The translations under genes were made by a program, and so were the position numbers. From JAJPXC01 sp964562375 (lineage in GTDB: Bacteria > Bacteroidota > Bacteroidia > Bacteroidales > Muribaculaceae), in NCBI GenBank assembly GCA_964562375.1, contig CAZLSW010000080.1:1-12757 (forward strand): a stretch of 12,757 nucleotides of DNA, given 5' to 3'. Below are positions 1 through 6,143 of the stretch, piece by piece; position 1 is the first letter of the stretch, and the number at the start of each line of letters is the position of its first letter. The notes under the pieces are model-generated. The model did not search any database, was not told the origin of the DNA, and worked only from the letters and a program-made list of their open reading frames with translations.

Positions 1-51
1 ACCACGCTCAAATGCCACCTGGTGAATAGTATTTATCCCGAACTGGGGTAA
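1..51 (+). CDS. Possible C-terminal end of an unidentified gene in the edge repeat (partial)
   Basis: Frame 1 is open from the window edge to a TAA at 49-51 and encodes TTLKCHLVNSIYPELG. The same peptide end is read on the minus strand at the other edge of the window. If the repeat is an insertion sequence, this could be the last residues of its transposase, with the stop codon almost on the element boundary. Sixteen residues are too few to assign a family, and the frame may be open by chance. Confidence 0.25.
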   Translation, partial: TTLKCHLVNSIYPELG

Positions 52-52
52 A
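1..52. repeat. Left copy of a 52-bp perfect inverted repeat at the window edge
   Basis: Positions 1-52 are the exact reverse complement of 12703-12754. The match stops sharply: base 53 (t) does not pair with base 12702 (c). The repeat faces outward and is cut by the window edge, so its full length is unknown. Two inverted copies of one sequence at the two ends of an otherwise single-copy segment suggest the ends of a multicopy element such as an insertion sequence. No transposase motif can be recognised in so short a piece, so the insertion-sequence identity is inference. Confidence 0.85.
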
Positions 53-61
53 TTAGCAAAA

Positions 62-844
62 ATGGAACTACCAAACTGGTATCACGAGCTACTATTGCCG
101 GGCGCACCCTCGGGCATCCACGCTGGATTCACCTCGCGCGGTGACGTCACAGAGGGCGACCCTTATTCGGGCTTCAACCTGTGCCATTACACTGGCGACC
201 ACCCCGAGCACGTAGCCCCATGCCGCAATGAGCTACTTGAATTGTGCAATGTGCAATATGCAATGTGCAATGTGAAATATGCAATGTGCAATTCCCTCGT
301 GGTTCCTCGCCAAACCCATTCCACCAACGTTAGCTTGATTACTCTCCCAAATGAAACTGATTTAGAGGGAGTTGACGCGTTAGTCACGACCACGCCAGGA
401 GTAGTTATCGGGGTGAACACTGCCGATTGCGTGCCGGTGGTGATGGCCGACCCTGAGACCAAGGTGATAGGCGTGGCACACGCGGGCTGGCGTGGAGCCG
501 TCAATGGGATTGTCACCAATACAGTGGATCAAATGAAAGCATTGGGAGCCGAGCCACAAAGGATTGCGGCTGCGATGGGTCCGTGTATCTGTCAGGAATG
601 TTTTGAGGTGGGAGAAGAGGTGGCCGCACAATTCCCCGAGGGGGTGGTGCTACGTCAAAAGGGCCAACGCCCTCACGTCGACCTGCCTCGCTTTGTCGCT
701 CTTCAATTACAGGAATCGGGCATCCCCGCCTCACAAATCGCATTGCCCACGGCTTGCACCCGCTGCTCACCTACCCTTTATTTCTCAGCCCGCGCCTTGG
801 GCGTCAACTCAGGACGCTGCTTCGCTTTCGCATGGCTCGATTAG
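62..844 (+). CDS. pgeF: PgeF/YfiH-family (LACC1-like) multicopper-type oxidoreductase or purine nucleoside enzyme
   Basis: 260 residues, close to the usual family length of about 250. Family motifs are clear: HAGFTSRGDVTEG near the N-terminus (20-32), PRQTH with His86, NTADCVPV with Cys123 and AHAGWRG with His140. His86, Cys123 and His140 correspond to the zinc/active-site triad of YfiH proteins. The family was long called polyphenol oxidase or laccase-domain protein. Bacterial and LACC1 members act on purine nucleosides, and E. coli PgeF has also been linked to editing of peptidoglycan precursors. The ATG lies only 9 bp after the end of the edge repeat, so no promoter of its own is visible. 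Residues 61-77 (CNVQYAM, CNVKYAM, CN) are encoded by a 7-bp tandem repeat and look like an insertion in a variable loop before PRQTH. The 3' end overlaps the convergent regulator by 36 bp. Confidence 0.9.
   Translation: MELPNWYHELLLPGAPSGIHAGFTSRGDVTEGDPYSGFNLCHYTGDHPEHVAPCRNELLELCNVQYAMCNVKYAMCNSLVVPRQTHSTNVSLITLPNETDLEGVDALVTTTPGVVIGVNTADCVPVVMADPETKVIGVAHAGWRGAVNGIVTNTVDQMKALGAEPQRIAAAMGPCICQECFEVGEEVAAQFPEGVVLRQKGQRPHVDLPRFVALQLQESGIPASQIALPTACTRCSPTLYFSARALGVNSGRCFAFAWLD
244..292 (+). repeat. Seven tandem 7-bp units inside the pgeF reading frame
   Basis: The units in order are GTGCAAT, GTGCAAT, ATGCAAT, GTGCAAT, GTGAAAT, ATGCAAT, GTGCAAT. Three units make a 21-nt higher-order repeat, seen in the protein as CNVQYAM followed by CNVKYAM. 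The total of 49 nt is not a multiple of three, so gain or loss of one unit would shift the pgeF frame. The 7-bp period matches the arrays in front of five other genes in this window. Confidence 0.95.
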
Positions 845-1417
845 GAGGCCCTGGATAACGAACTCCACCATCTGCCCTTGGAACGTCGTGGGGTTGACAT
901 GCGCCTCCTCCCAGCCGTCGCGCAGGTAAAGCGTATCGGCCCCGATCAAGGCCACGTCGAGCAACGCCGGCAGGGCCTCGGCTTGACGGGCATCGAACAC
1001 CCCTTGGTTGACCCCTTCCCGGATAATCTCCTGCAACATCTGGTTGACAAGATGATAGGCACGGATACGGATGCGCTCCACTCGGCGGTCGACGAGCGAC
1101 AACAGGGCTTTCACGCCGTCGGGACGGTGCACCTTCTCCCTCACCACCTCAAAGCGTTGGTACAGGAATTTCTCGAGCTTCTCCACTGGCGGGAGCTCGC
1201 TTGAGGCTATCACGCGCAGCGACTCGACCAGCAGGTCGGCCTCGCGCTCGATCACCGCGTTGTAGATGTCGCGCTTGTTTTTAAAATATGTGTAGATGGT
1301 GCGACGACCCTTGTCGGAGGCCTCGGCGATATCGTTCATCGTGGTCTTCTCCACGCCCTGCTTGGCGAACAGCTGGCGCGCTACGTCGATTAGTTTCTCT
1401 CGGGTCTTTGATACCAT
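809..1417 (-). CDS. TetR/AcrR-family transcriptional regulator
   Basis: 202 residues from the ATG at 1417, a typical TetR length. An in-frame TTG at 1453 would add 12 residues, but the family pattern begins at MVSKTREKLIDVARQLF, so the ATG is preferred. The N-terminal helix-turn-helix spans about residues 25-46 (TTMNDIAEASDKGRRTIYTY), followed by FKNKRDIYNAVI, the classic TetR end of the DNA-binding domain. The remaining ~150 residues form the ligand/dimer domain, and the ligand cannot be inferred. The gene is divergent from rplY with 154 bp between start codons, so it could control itself or rplY. A near-consensus minus-strand -7 box (TAAATTTTG, one base too long) covers 1468-1476. A small inverted repeat, GTGT-N8-ACAC at 1436-1451, is a weak operator candidate. 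No efflux or membrane target gene lies adjacent. Confidence 0.9.
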   Translation of the reverse strand: MVSKTREKLIDVARQLFAKQGVEKTTMNDIAEASDKGRRTIYTYFKNKRDIYNAVIEREADLLVESLRVIASSELPPVEKLEKFLYQRFEVVREKVHRPDGVKALLSLVDRRVERIRIRAYHLVNQMLQEIIREGVNQGVFDARQAEALPALLDVALIGADTLYLRDGWEEAHVNPTTFQGQMVEFVIQGLLIEPCESEAAS

Positions 1418-1456
1418 TGCACAATTATTGGATTCGTGTGCGAAATTACACAAAAG

Positions 1457-1488
1457 TTTTTAAATTCCAAAATTTATCACTACCTTTG
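1457..1488 (+). promoter_or_regulatory. Bacteroidetes-type promoter for rplY-pth-hslR
   Basis: TACCTTTG at 1481-1488 matches the -7 consensus TAnnTTTG of the primary Bacteroidetes sigma factor and is followed by CGG, as in other promoters of the phylum. A T-run at 1457-1461 lies about 19 bp upstream, where the weakly conserved -33 TTTG is expected. Transcription would start near 1495, giving a leader of roughly 75 nt. Confidence 0.7.
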
Positions 1489-1519
1489 CGGTCGCTTTTA
1501 GAGCATCCCGTGTGATGGG

Positions 1520-1544
1520 AAATTAAGAGCAAAACACTTAATTT
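1520..1544 (+). promoter_or_regulatory. Small stem-loop in the rplY leader
   Basis: AAATTAAG (1520-1527) and CTTAATTT (1537-1544) form a perfect 8-bp inverted repeat with a 9-nt loop, between the predicted transcription start and the rplY ATG. It is A/T-rich and of modest stability. It could be a ribosomal-protein leader element or a chance palindrome in an A/T-rich leader. Confidence 0.3.
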
Positions 1545-1571
1545 TGAGTAACACAACCAATTAAACAAAAA

Positions 1572-2231
1572 ATGAACACTTATCAACTCAAGGCCGAGCC
1601 CCGCGAAGTGCTTGGCAAGAAGGCAGCCAAGGGCCTGCGCAAGGACAACAAGATTCCCGTGGTATTGAACGGCGGCGAGGTATTCGACCTCCCCTACAAA
1701 GGCAAGCTCGCCAAGGGCGAGAAGATCGTGGAGCTGGCCAACAACAAAGGCTTGATCACCACCGACCTTACCGTTACCCAGGAGGACGTGCGCAAGCTCG
1801 TCTATACACCCGACATCTTCGCCGTGGAGATCGACTACAACGGCGGCAAGAAGATGGCCGTGCTCAAAGAGATCCAGTTCCACCCCGTTAAGGACACCAT
1901 CCTCCACATGGACTTCCTCGAGGTAACCCCCGACAAGCCCGTCGTAATCGAGGTTCCCGTCAAGCTCGAGGGCCACGCCGAGGGCGTCAAGGCCGGTGGC
2001 AAGCTCAGCCTGTCGATGAAGAAGCTCAAAGTGAAAGCTCCTTACACCGAGATTCCCGAGCGATTGGTGATCAACGTCGATCACCTTGGTCTGGGCCAGT
2101 CCTTGCAGGTGGGCGACATCCACATCGAAGGCTTGGAGCTCGTAAACGCCAAGAACGCTGTGGTTTGCGCCGTTCAGCTCACCCGCGCCGCTCGTGGTGC
2201 CGCCGCTGCCGCCGCTGCCGCCGCCAAATAA
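1572..2231 (+). CDS. rplY: 50S ribosomal protein L25 (long Ctc/TL5-type form)
   Basis: 219 residues, the long form with a second beta domain (CTC/TL5 type) rather than the ~95-residue E. coli L25. The N-terminal L25 domain (about 1-90) begins MNTYQLKAEPREVLGKKAAKG and contains the 5S rRNA-binding fold. The TL5-like C-terminal domain (about 95-195) includes HPVKDTILHMDFLEV and ends around the QVGDIHIEGL region. It binds 5S rRNA in the central protuberance of the large subunit. The tail is nine alanines plus lysine, encoded by a 9-bp triplet repeat (GCCGCCGCT) at 2199-2225; Ala-rich tails are common in Bacteroidetes L25. The A-rich leader before the ATG (AATTAAACAAAAA) replaces a Shine-Dalgarno site. 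It is the first gene of a likely operon with pth, which starts 12 bp after its stop. Confidence 0.95.
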   Translation: MNTYQLKAEPREVLGKKAAKGLRKDNKIPVVLNGGEVFDLPYKGKLAKGEKIVELANNKGLITTDLTVTQEDVRKLVYTPDIFAVEIDYNGGKKMAVLKEIQFHPVKDTILHMDFLEVTPDKPVVIEVPVKLEGHAEGVKAGGKLSLSMKKLKVKAPYTEIPERLVINVDHLGLGQSLQVGDIHIEGLELVNAKNAVVCAVQLTRAARGAAAAAAAAAK

Positions 2232-2243
2232 TCTTGACCGCTT

Positions 2244-2807
2244 ATGAAGTACCTTATTGTTGGGCTGGGTAATATCGGCGACGAATATCGCGACACCCGC
2301 CACAACATCGGTTTTATGATATTGGACGCTTTCGCTGAAGCGTCCAATATCGCTTTTTCCACCGAGCGTTACGGCGACGTGGGGCGTGGCCGCGTGAAGA
2401 ACAAGCAGGTGGTGTTGTTGAAGCCGTCGACCTACATGAACCTTTCGGGCAACGCCGTGCGCTACTGGTTGCAAAAGGAGAACATTCCCATCGACCACAT
2501 GCTGGTGGTGGTTGACGACATCGCCCTGCCCTTCGGAGCAATCCGCATCAAGGCTCGCGGAAGCGACGCGGGCCACAACGGGTTGAAGAACATCGCCGCC
2601 ATGATCGGCACTCAAGCTTACCCCAGGCTGCGTTTCGGCGTGGGCAACGACTTCGCCCGGGGCGCCCAGATCGACTATGTGCTGGGGCCGTTCACCGCCG
2701 AGGAGCGACAGGCGCTTCCCGAGCGTATCGCCGTGGCCGTCGACGCTATCCGCACTGATGTGTTGGCGGGATTGGACCGCGCGATGTGTGACTTTAATAA
2801 TAAGTAG
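2244..2807 (+). CDS. pth: Peptidyl-tRNA hydrolase
   Basis: 187 residues, standard for bacterial Pth. The enzyme cleaves the ester bond of peptidyl-tRNAs that drop off ribosomes, recycling tRNA. The key residues are all present: Asn10 in GLGN, catalytic His20 in TRHNIGF, Asn66 in STYMNLSG, Asp92 in VVVDDIALPFG and Asn112 in DAGHNGLK (equivalents of E. coli N10, H20, N68, D93, N114). It lies 12 bp after rplY and 39 bp before hslR, so co-transcription is likely. The three products all concern ribosome maintenance or stalled translation products. Within the gene, 2318-2351 forms a perfect 14-bp stem followed by a T-run, described separately. Confidence 0.97.
   Translation: MKYLIVGLGNIGDEYRDTRHNIGFMILDAFAEASNIAFSTERYGDVGRGRVKNKQVVLLKPSTYMNLSGNAVRYWLQKENIPIDHMLVVVDDIALPFGAIRIKARGSDAGHNGLKNIAAMIGTQAYPRLRFGVGNDFARGAQIDYVLGPFTAEERQALPERIAVAVDAIRTDVLAGLDRAMCDFNNK
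2318..2358 (+). other. Perfect 14-bp hairpin followed by T5, inside pth
   Basis: The left arm GATATTGGACGCTT (2318-2331) is the exact reverse complement of AAGCGTCCAATATC (2338-2351), with a 6-nt loop (TCGCTG). It is followed at 2354-2358 by five T. In shape this is an intrinsic terminator or attenuator lying about 75 nt into the pth coding sequence. The encoded peptide ILDAFAEASNI is normal for the family, so the symmetry depends on codon choice. Function is unproven. Confidence 0.5.
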
Positions 2808-2808
2808 A

Positions 2809-2843
2809 GTTGTTAGTTGTTAGTTGTTAGTTGTTAGTTGTTA
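2809..2843 (+). repeat. Five perfect 7-bp repeats (GTTGTTA) between pth and hslR
   Basis: GTTGTTA is repeated five times without error and fills almost the whole 39-bp gap between the pth stop (2807) and the hslR ATG (2847). It occupies the position where a ribosome binding site would lie. A change in copy number would alter spacing and leader length, not the reading frame. Confidence 0.97.
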
Positions 2844-2846
2844 GAG

Positions 2847-3278
2847 ATGCCGAGCGAAGTAAGAATTGATAAGTGGCTGTGGGCCATGCGATTGTTCAAG
2901 ACAAGGACGGTCGCTACCGAGGCGTGCAAGAAGGGTCGTGTCACCATGGGTGAGCCGGCTGTGGCCGTCAAGCCCTCTCGCGTGATCCACGTGGGCGACA
3001 TCATCAACGTGCGCAAGCCTCCCGTCACCTACTCTTTCCGTGTCAAAGCCTTGACTGAGAACCGCCTGGGAGCCAAACTCGTCCCCGACTATCTTGAGAA
3101 CATCACCCCGCAATCCCAGCTCGACCTGCTCGAGGTGGTGAAGATCGCGGGTTTCGTCGACCGCCGCAAGGGCCTTGGTCGACCCACCAAGCGTGAGGCT
3201 CGCGACTTGGCCCGGTTCACCGACGCCTACGGCGACACCGACGGCTGGGATGTCGACTTCCTCGACGAAGAACCTTGA
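2847..3278 (+). CDS. hslR: Hsp15-like S4-domain RNA-binding protein
   Basis: 143 residues from the ATG; E. coli Hsp15 has 133. A TTG at 2838 could add three residues but lies inside the 7-bp repeat array, so the ATG is chosen. The S4 RNA-binding domain begins at once (RIDKWLWAMRLFKTRT, residues 6-21) and runs through GRVTMGEPAVAVKPSRVIHVGDII (about 30-53). The C-terminal part is basic at first (DRRKGLGRPTKREARDLARF) and ends in an acidic Asp/Glu tail. Hsp15 binds free 50S subunits that carry a nascent chain and helps recycle them, which fits its place after pth and rplY. It is probably the last gene of the operon; no clear hairpin terminator follows before the next promoter. Confidence 0.92.
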   Translation: MPSEVRIDKWLWAMRLFKTRTVATEACKKGRVTMGEPAVAVKPSRVIHVGDIINVRKPPVTYSFRVKALTENRLGAKLVPDYLENITPQSQLDLLEVVKIAGFVDRRKGLGRPTKREARDLARFTDAYGDTDGWDVDFLDEEP

Positions 3279-3304
3279 AACTGATAATTTTTGTTAAAAT
3301 AAAT

Positions 3305-3312
3305 GGGGGGGG
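3305..3312 (+). repeat. G8 homopolymer tract upstream of the lipoprotein promoter
   Basis: Eight consecutive G lie 24 bp upstream of the -7 box at 3337, near the expected -33 region, in an otherwise A/T-rich spacer. Homopolymer G tracts in promoter regions of surface genes are classic slippage sites in other bacteria. Variation here is inference. Confidence 0.7.
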
Positions 3313-3318
3313 TGAAAA

Positions 3319-3344
3319 TTTGTTAAAGGTTTTGTGTATTTTTG
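3319..3344 (+). promoter_or_regulatory. Promoter of the fimbrillin-like lipoprotein gene
   Basis: TATTTTTG at 3337-3344 matches TAnnTTTG and is followed by CGG. The nearest upstream TTTG is at 3319-3322, giving a 14-bp spacer, shorter than the usual 19-21, so the -33 element is weak or elsewhere. The leader runs about 45 nt to the ATG and ends in ATTAAACCAATAATCTC, whose first 14 bases recur at 12683-12696. Confidence 0.65.
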
Positions 3345-3395
3345 CGGTTTAAAGGAATACTACTATTAATTCATACACATTAAACCAATAATCTC

Positions 3396-5747
3396 ATGAA
3401 AAAGACTCTGCTATCCTTATTAGGATTGGGCCTTATGGCAGGTTTCACATCCTGCTCGAGCGACGATCCTATTCAGGGCACCTCGGGTGAGGTTACAGTC
3501 ACCGTCACCGCATCGCTCCCCGCCGACATGCAGTCGCGCGCGTTCTCCGATGGCGAAACAGCCACCAAATTCTTCTACGCCGTTTACGAGAAATCAACCG
3601 ACGGCACTACCCAAACCTGCATCATCCCCAAAACGGCTGGCACCGACTTCTCAGGGCTCCAAACCACCCTCAGTCTGCCTCTCGTGACCGGCAAGACCTA
3701 CACAATGGTGTTCTGGGCGCAATCCCAATCCTCAATCGACAACAGCCTCTTCACCGTGGCCGACGACCTTTCAACAGTTACTGTCAACTATGCCAAACTC
3801 AACGACACGAGCCTCACCTTGACAATGGAGGATATGGACGCCTTCTGGTGCTTCAAGGAAGTGCCAGTATCGGGTCCCGCCACCGTCACCGCCGAGCTGA
3901 AGCGCCCATTCGCACAAATCAATGTGGGTACCAACGACTTGACCGCCGCTTCAGTAGCAAGCAAGAAGGTGTACACCGAGATGACCGTCGCCGACGTTTA
4001 CTCGCAGTACAATCTCTTGACGGGTGACATAGTTGGCACCGCCGCCTCCGTCACCTTCAACAAGACCCTGCGCCCCAACGACGGCGTGGCCACCACCGAC
4101 GACGCCTACGAGATCTTCCCCGTTGGCACCAAGGGGCAATACGAATACCTCGCGATGGCTTACGTGCTGATGTCGAAGGACAAATGGACGGCCGACATCG
4201 ACCTCGACTTCTATTTTGACGCCGAGACCGCGGCCACCAATCACCTCGACGTGGACGCCGCTCCGCTGCAGCGCAATTACCGCACCAACATCTTCGGAGC
4301 CCTGCTCACCTCCACTATTGACTTCACCATCGTCATCAAACCCGAATACGAGAAGCCCGACTACGGCACTTGGGGTGGCGGCACTGTGGCTGTAACCCCC
4401 GTCACCGAGACCATAGACGGCGTTGCTACCCAAGTTTATCATATCACCTCGGCCGAGAACCTCGCTTGGATGGTGGAGAACGGTCCCAAGAACGCTTACA
4501 TCGTGCTCGACACCGATATCGACCTCAACAGCCTCGATTGGACCCCCTTCGGCAACGTTTCCCGCAACGACGCCTCCACTGGCTTCGCCGGCACCATCGA
4601 GGGCAACGGCCAAACCATCTACAACCTGAAATCGTCATCCGACACTAAGAATTATGGTTGCGGACTCGTGTCGGTAGCCTACAACGCTACCCTGCGTAAC
4701 CTTACTTTCGTTAACCCCGAGGTATCGGCAGTCGATTTCTGCGCTCCCTTGGTAGGAGCCGCTTTCGGCGACACCGAGATCAGCAATATCACGGTCGTTA
4801 ACGGCACCGCTACGAGCGACGACGTATCCGCCCTCGTCTGCAGCCGCGCTTATGGCACTTCCACCACCATCACCAATTGCACCGTTTCGGGCACTGTTTC
4901 GGGCGCCAAGACAGGCGGTATCATTGGCATCGCCTCCAACGGCGGCGAGACCGTGGTAACCAATTGCTCGAGCAGCGCCACTGTCACCTCCACGACAGCG
5001 GGTGGCGGAGGCATCATCGGCTATGTAGGTAGCACTACAACCGTGAGCAATTGCGAGAATACTGGCAACATCGGCGACTCCAACGCTAAATACTCAGCCG
5101 GTATCGTGGGTTACGCACAAAATAGCAGTTCCTACAACTTTACTATTAGCGGTTGCACCAATTCGGGTAAAATAGAAGGCAACAATGCTGGAGGTATCTT
5201 TGGAGCTCCCGGTAGTGAAAATGTATTCACCGTTGAAAATTGCGTAAATGAAGGCGAAATTATCGGTGGCGAAGTAGCTGGAGGAATTGCCTCGGGGCTT
5301 GCTAACGGCTCAGCGCTTTACTGCTCCAACAAGGCTAAAGTGACAGCAACGTCTACTACGGGTTATGCAGGTGGTATTGCAGGACAAACACGCACAGCAA
5401 CCGTAACCAACTGCTCGGGTGGCACAGCGGCCATCACAGCCACCTACGCTGGTCGCCTACTCGGTTGTCTGGGATGTAAAGTAATTACCGACGAGGTGCT
5501 TTTGACTATTGACGACACCAACGGTGATGCTTACACCGATTTAGCCACAGTAGGCGCAATGGCACCTTACTCTTCCCAAAGCACAGCCAGAGTAGTTGCT
5601 GGCACCTTCCACGGTGATCCTGGTAACCCCGGAACCGCCGCTGCTCGAATGATTATCCCTGAAGGCTCGGCTTGGGACCTCTTCCCGGGTGAGACCGGCA
5701 CTTGGAACCGCGCAGCCAAATCCTCCACTTGGGTCAAGGCCAACTAA
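3396..5747 (+). CDS. Surface lipoprotein: fimbrillin-like N-terminal region plus GLUG-repeat region
   Basis: 783 residues. A lipoprotein signal peptide (MKKTLLSLLGLGLMAGFTSC) has its lipobox at FTSC, giving an acylated Cys20. SSDD right after the Cys resembles the Bacteroidetes lipoprotein export signal for surface display. Residues ~30-310 resemble fimbrillin-like/DUF6562 proteins: a beta-rich domain starting EVTVTVTASLPADMQSRAF, then the DAFWCFKE and KRPFAQINVGT segments. From about 345 onward the chain resembles the GLUG repeat type, with AENLAWMV, a D-L-D region near 372, NGQTIYNL and then recurring TNC/SNC...GG(I/V)(I/V)G units to about 690 (TGGIIGIA, GGGIIGYV, SAGIVGYA, AGGIFGAP, AGGIASGL, AGGIAGQT). 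The tail ends WDLFPGETGTW without a recognised secretion domain. A role as adhesin or pilus-associated surface protein is inference from the families. Bases ~5090-5330 are visibly more A/T-rich than the rest. The gene is single, with its own promoter and terminator. Confidence 0.85.
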   Translation: MKKTLLSLLGLGLMAGFTSCSSDDPIQGTSGEVTVTVTASLPADMQSRAFSDGETATKFFYAVYEKSTDGTTQTCIIPKTAGTDFSGLQTTLSLPLVTGKTYTMVFWAQSQSSIDNSLFTVADDLSTVTVNYAKLNDTSLTLTMEDMDAFWCFKEVPVSGPATVTAELKRPFAQINVGTNDLTAASVASKKVYTEMTVADVYSQYNLLTGDIVGTAASVTFNKTLRPNDGVATTDDAYEIFPVGTKGQYEYLAMAYVLMSKDKWTADIDLDFYFDAETAATNHLDVDAAPLQRNYRTNIFGALLTSTIDFTIVIKPEYEKPDYGTWGGGTVAVTPVTETIDGVATQVYHITSAENLAWMVENGPKNAYIVLDTDIDLNSLDWTPFGNVSRNDASTGFAGTIEGNGQTIYNLKSSSDTKNYGCGLVSVAYNATLRNLTFVNPEVSAVDFCAPLVGAAFGDTEISNITVVNGTATSDDVSALVCSRAYGTSTTITNCTVSGTVSGAKTGGIIGIASNGGETVVTNCSSSATVTSTTAGGGGIIGYVGSTTTVSNCENTGNIGDSNAKYSAGIVGYAQNSSSYNFTISGCTNSGKIEGNNAGGIFGAPGSENVFTVENCVNEGEIIGGEVAGGIASGLANGSALYCSNKAKVTATSTTGYAGGIAGQTRTATVTNCSGGTAAITATYAGRLLGCLGCKVITDEVLLTIDDTNGDAYTDLATVGAMAPYSSQSTARVVAGTFHGDPGNPGTAAARMIIPEGSAWDLFPGETGTWNRAAKSSTWVKAN

Positions 5748-5775
5748 CCGCGCTATTCTTCAACCTCTATATGTT

Positions 5776-5810
5776 AATGGGGCGTCCGCATGGGCGCTCC
5801 ATTGCTTTTT
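5776..5810 (+). terminator. Rho-independent terminator after the lipoprotein gene
   Basis: AATGGGGCG (5776-5784) pairs with CGCTCCATT (5795-5803): nine pairs including one G-U, with a 10-nt loop. It is followed by GC and five T (5806-5810). It lies 29 bp after the stop codon. Confidence 0.85.
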
Positions 5811-5852
5811 CACGTATTACCCAGGTCATCCTACCCCCCAAAGTAACGACCT

Positions 5853-5937
5853 AGCGGCCTTAGCGACCTAAGATTTTCGCCCTAACGAGCTATTATACAG
5901 CGATTTGTCCCTTAGGTCGTAGGCCGCATAGGCCGCT
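5853..5937. repeat. GGCC-rich imperfect palindrome, copy 1
   Basis: The left arm (5853-5872, AGCGGCCTTAGCGACCTAAG) is largely complementary to the right arm (5911-5937, which begins CTTAGGTCGTAGGCCGC). The centre contains ACAGCGATTTGTCCC. A second copy with the same plan and the centre ACAGCGATTTATCCCC occurs at 6302-6386. Both arms are themselves built from GCGGCCTA-like units. Confidence 0.75.
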
Positions 5938-5993
5938 CCCCCCACAAATGAGAAACCCCAAAAGATGGATAAAGCTTACACAAGGAGACAGTA

Positions 5994-6143
5994 ATGGTCA
6001 AAGGATATTATCAAAAATCACCAAACAACCTTGGCAATCAACCGCATAATGCGACGGGTCAAGGTGAATTTGATGAACATGTCTCCCCTGATCACCCTGA
6101 TAACAAGATAATCGGTAATGGGAAGGCTTTGACGCGAAGTTAG
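5994..6143 (+). CDS. Doubtful small ORF, 49 residues, no recognised family
   Basis: The ORF starts MVKGYYQKSPNNLGNQPHNA and is hydrophilic, with no signal peptide or membrane segment. AAGGAG at 5982-5987 sits seven bases before the ATG, an unusually good Shine-Dalgarno match for Bacteroidales, where such sites are seldom used. It lies between the two palindromic repeats, with no promoter box seen upstream. The opposite strand also carries a short open stretch here (a 20-residue peptide starting MFIKFTLTRRIMRL), so coding strand and reality are uncertain. Confidence 0.2.
   Translation: MVKGYYQKSPNNLGNQPHNATGQGEFDEHVSPDHPDNKIIGNGKALTRS

Noticed and set aside
1418..1453. TTG start adding 12 residues to the TetR regulator
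   Set aside because: The ATG at 1417 gives the usual family N-terminus; the extension falls in the divergent promoter region.
2199..2225. GCC/GCT triplet repeat at the end of rplY as a variable repeat locus
   Set aside because: It encodes an alanine tail common in Bacteroidetes L25; length change stays in frame, so it is not treated as a switch.
1446..2615. Long minus-strand open frame (389 residues)
   Set aside because: It is antisense to rplY and pth, both certain genes, and its His/Val/Gly-rich composition reflects their codon bias.
3951..4613. Minus-strand open frame (220 residues)
   Set aside because: Antisense to the lipoprotein gene, Gly/Val-rich shadow composition, no motif or leader.
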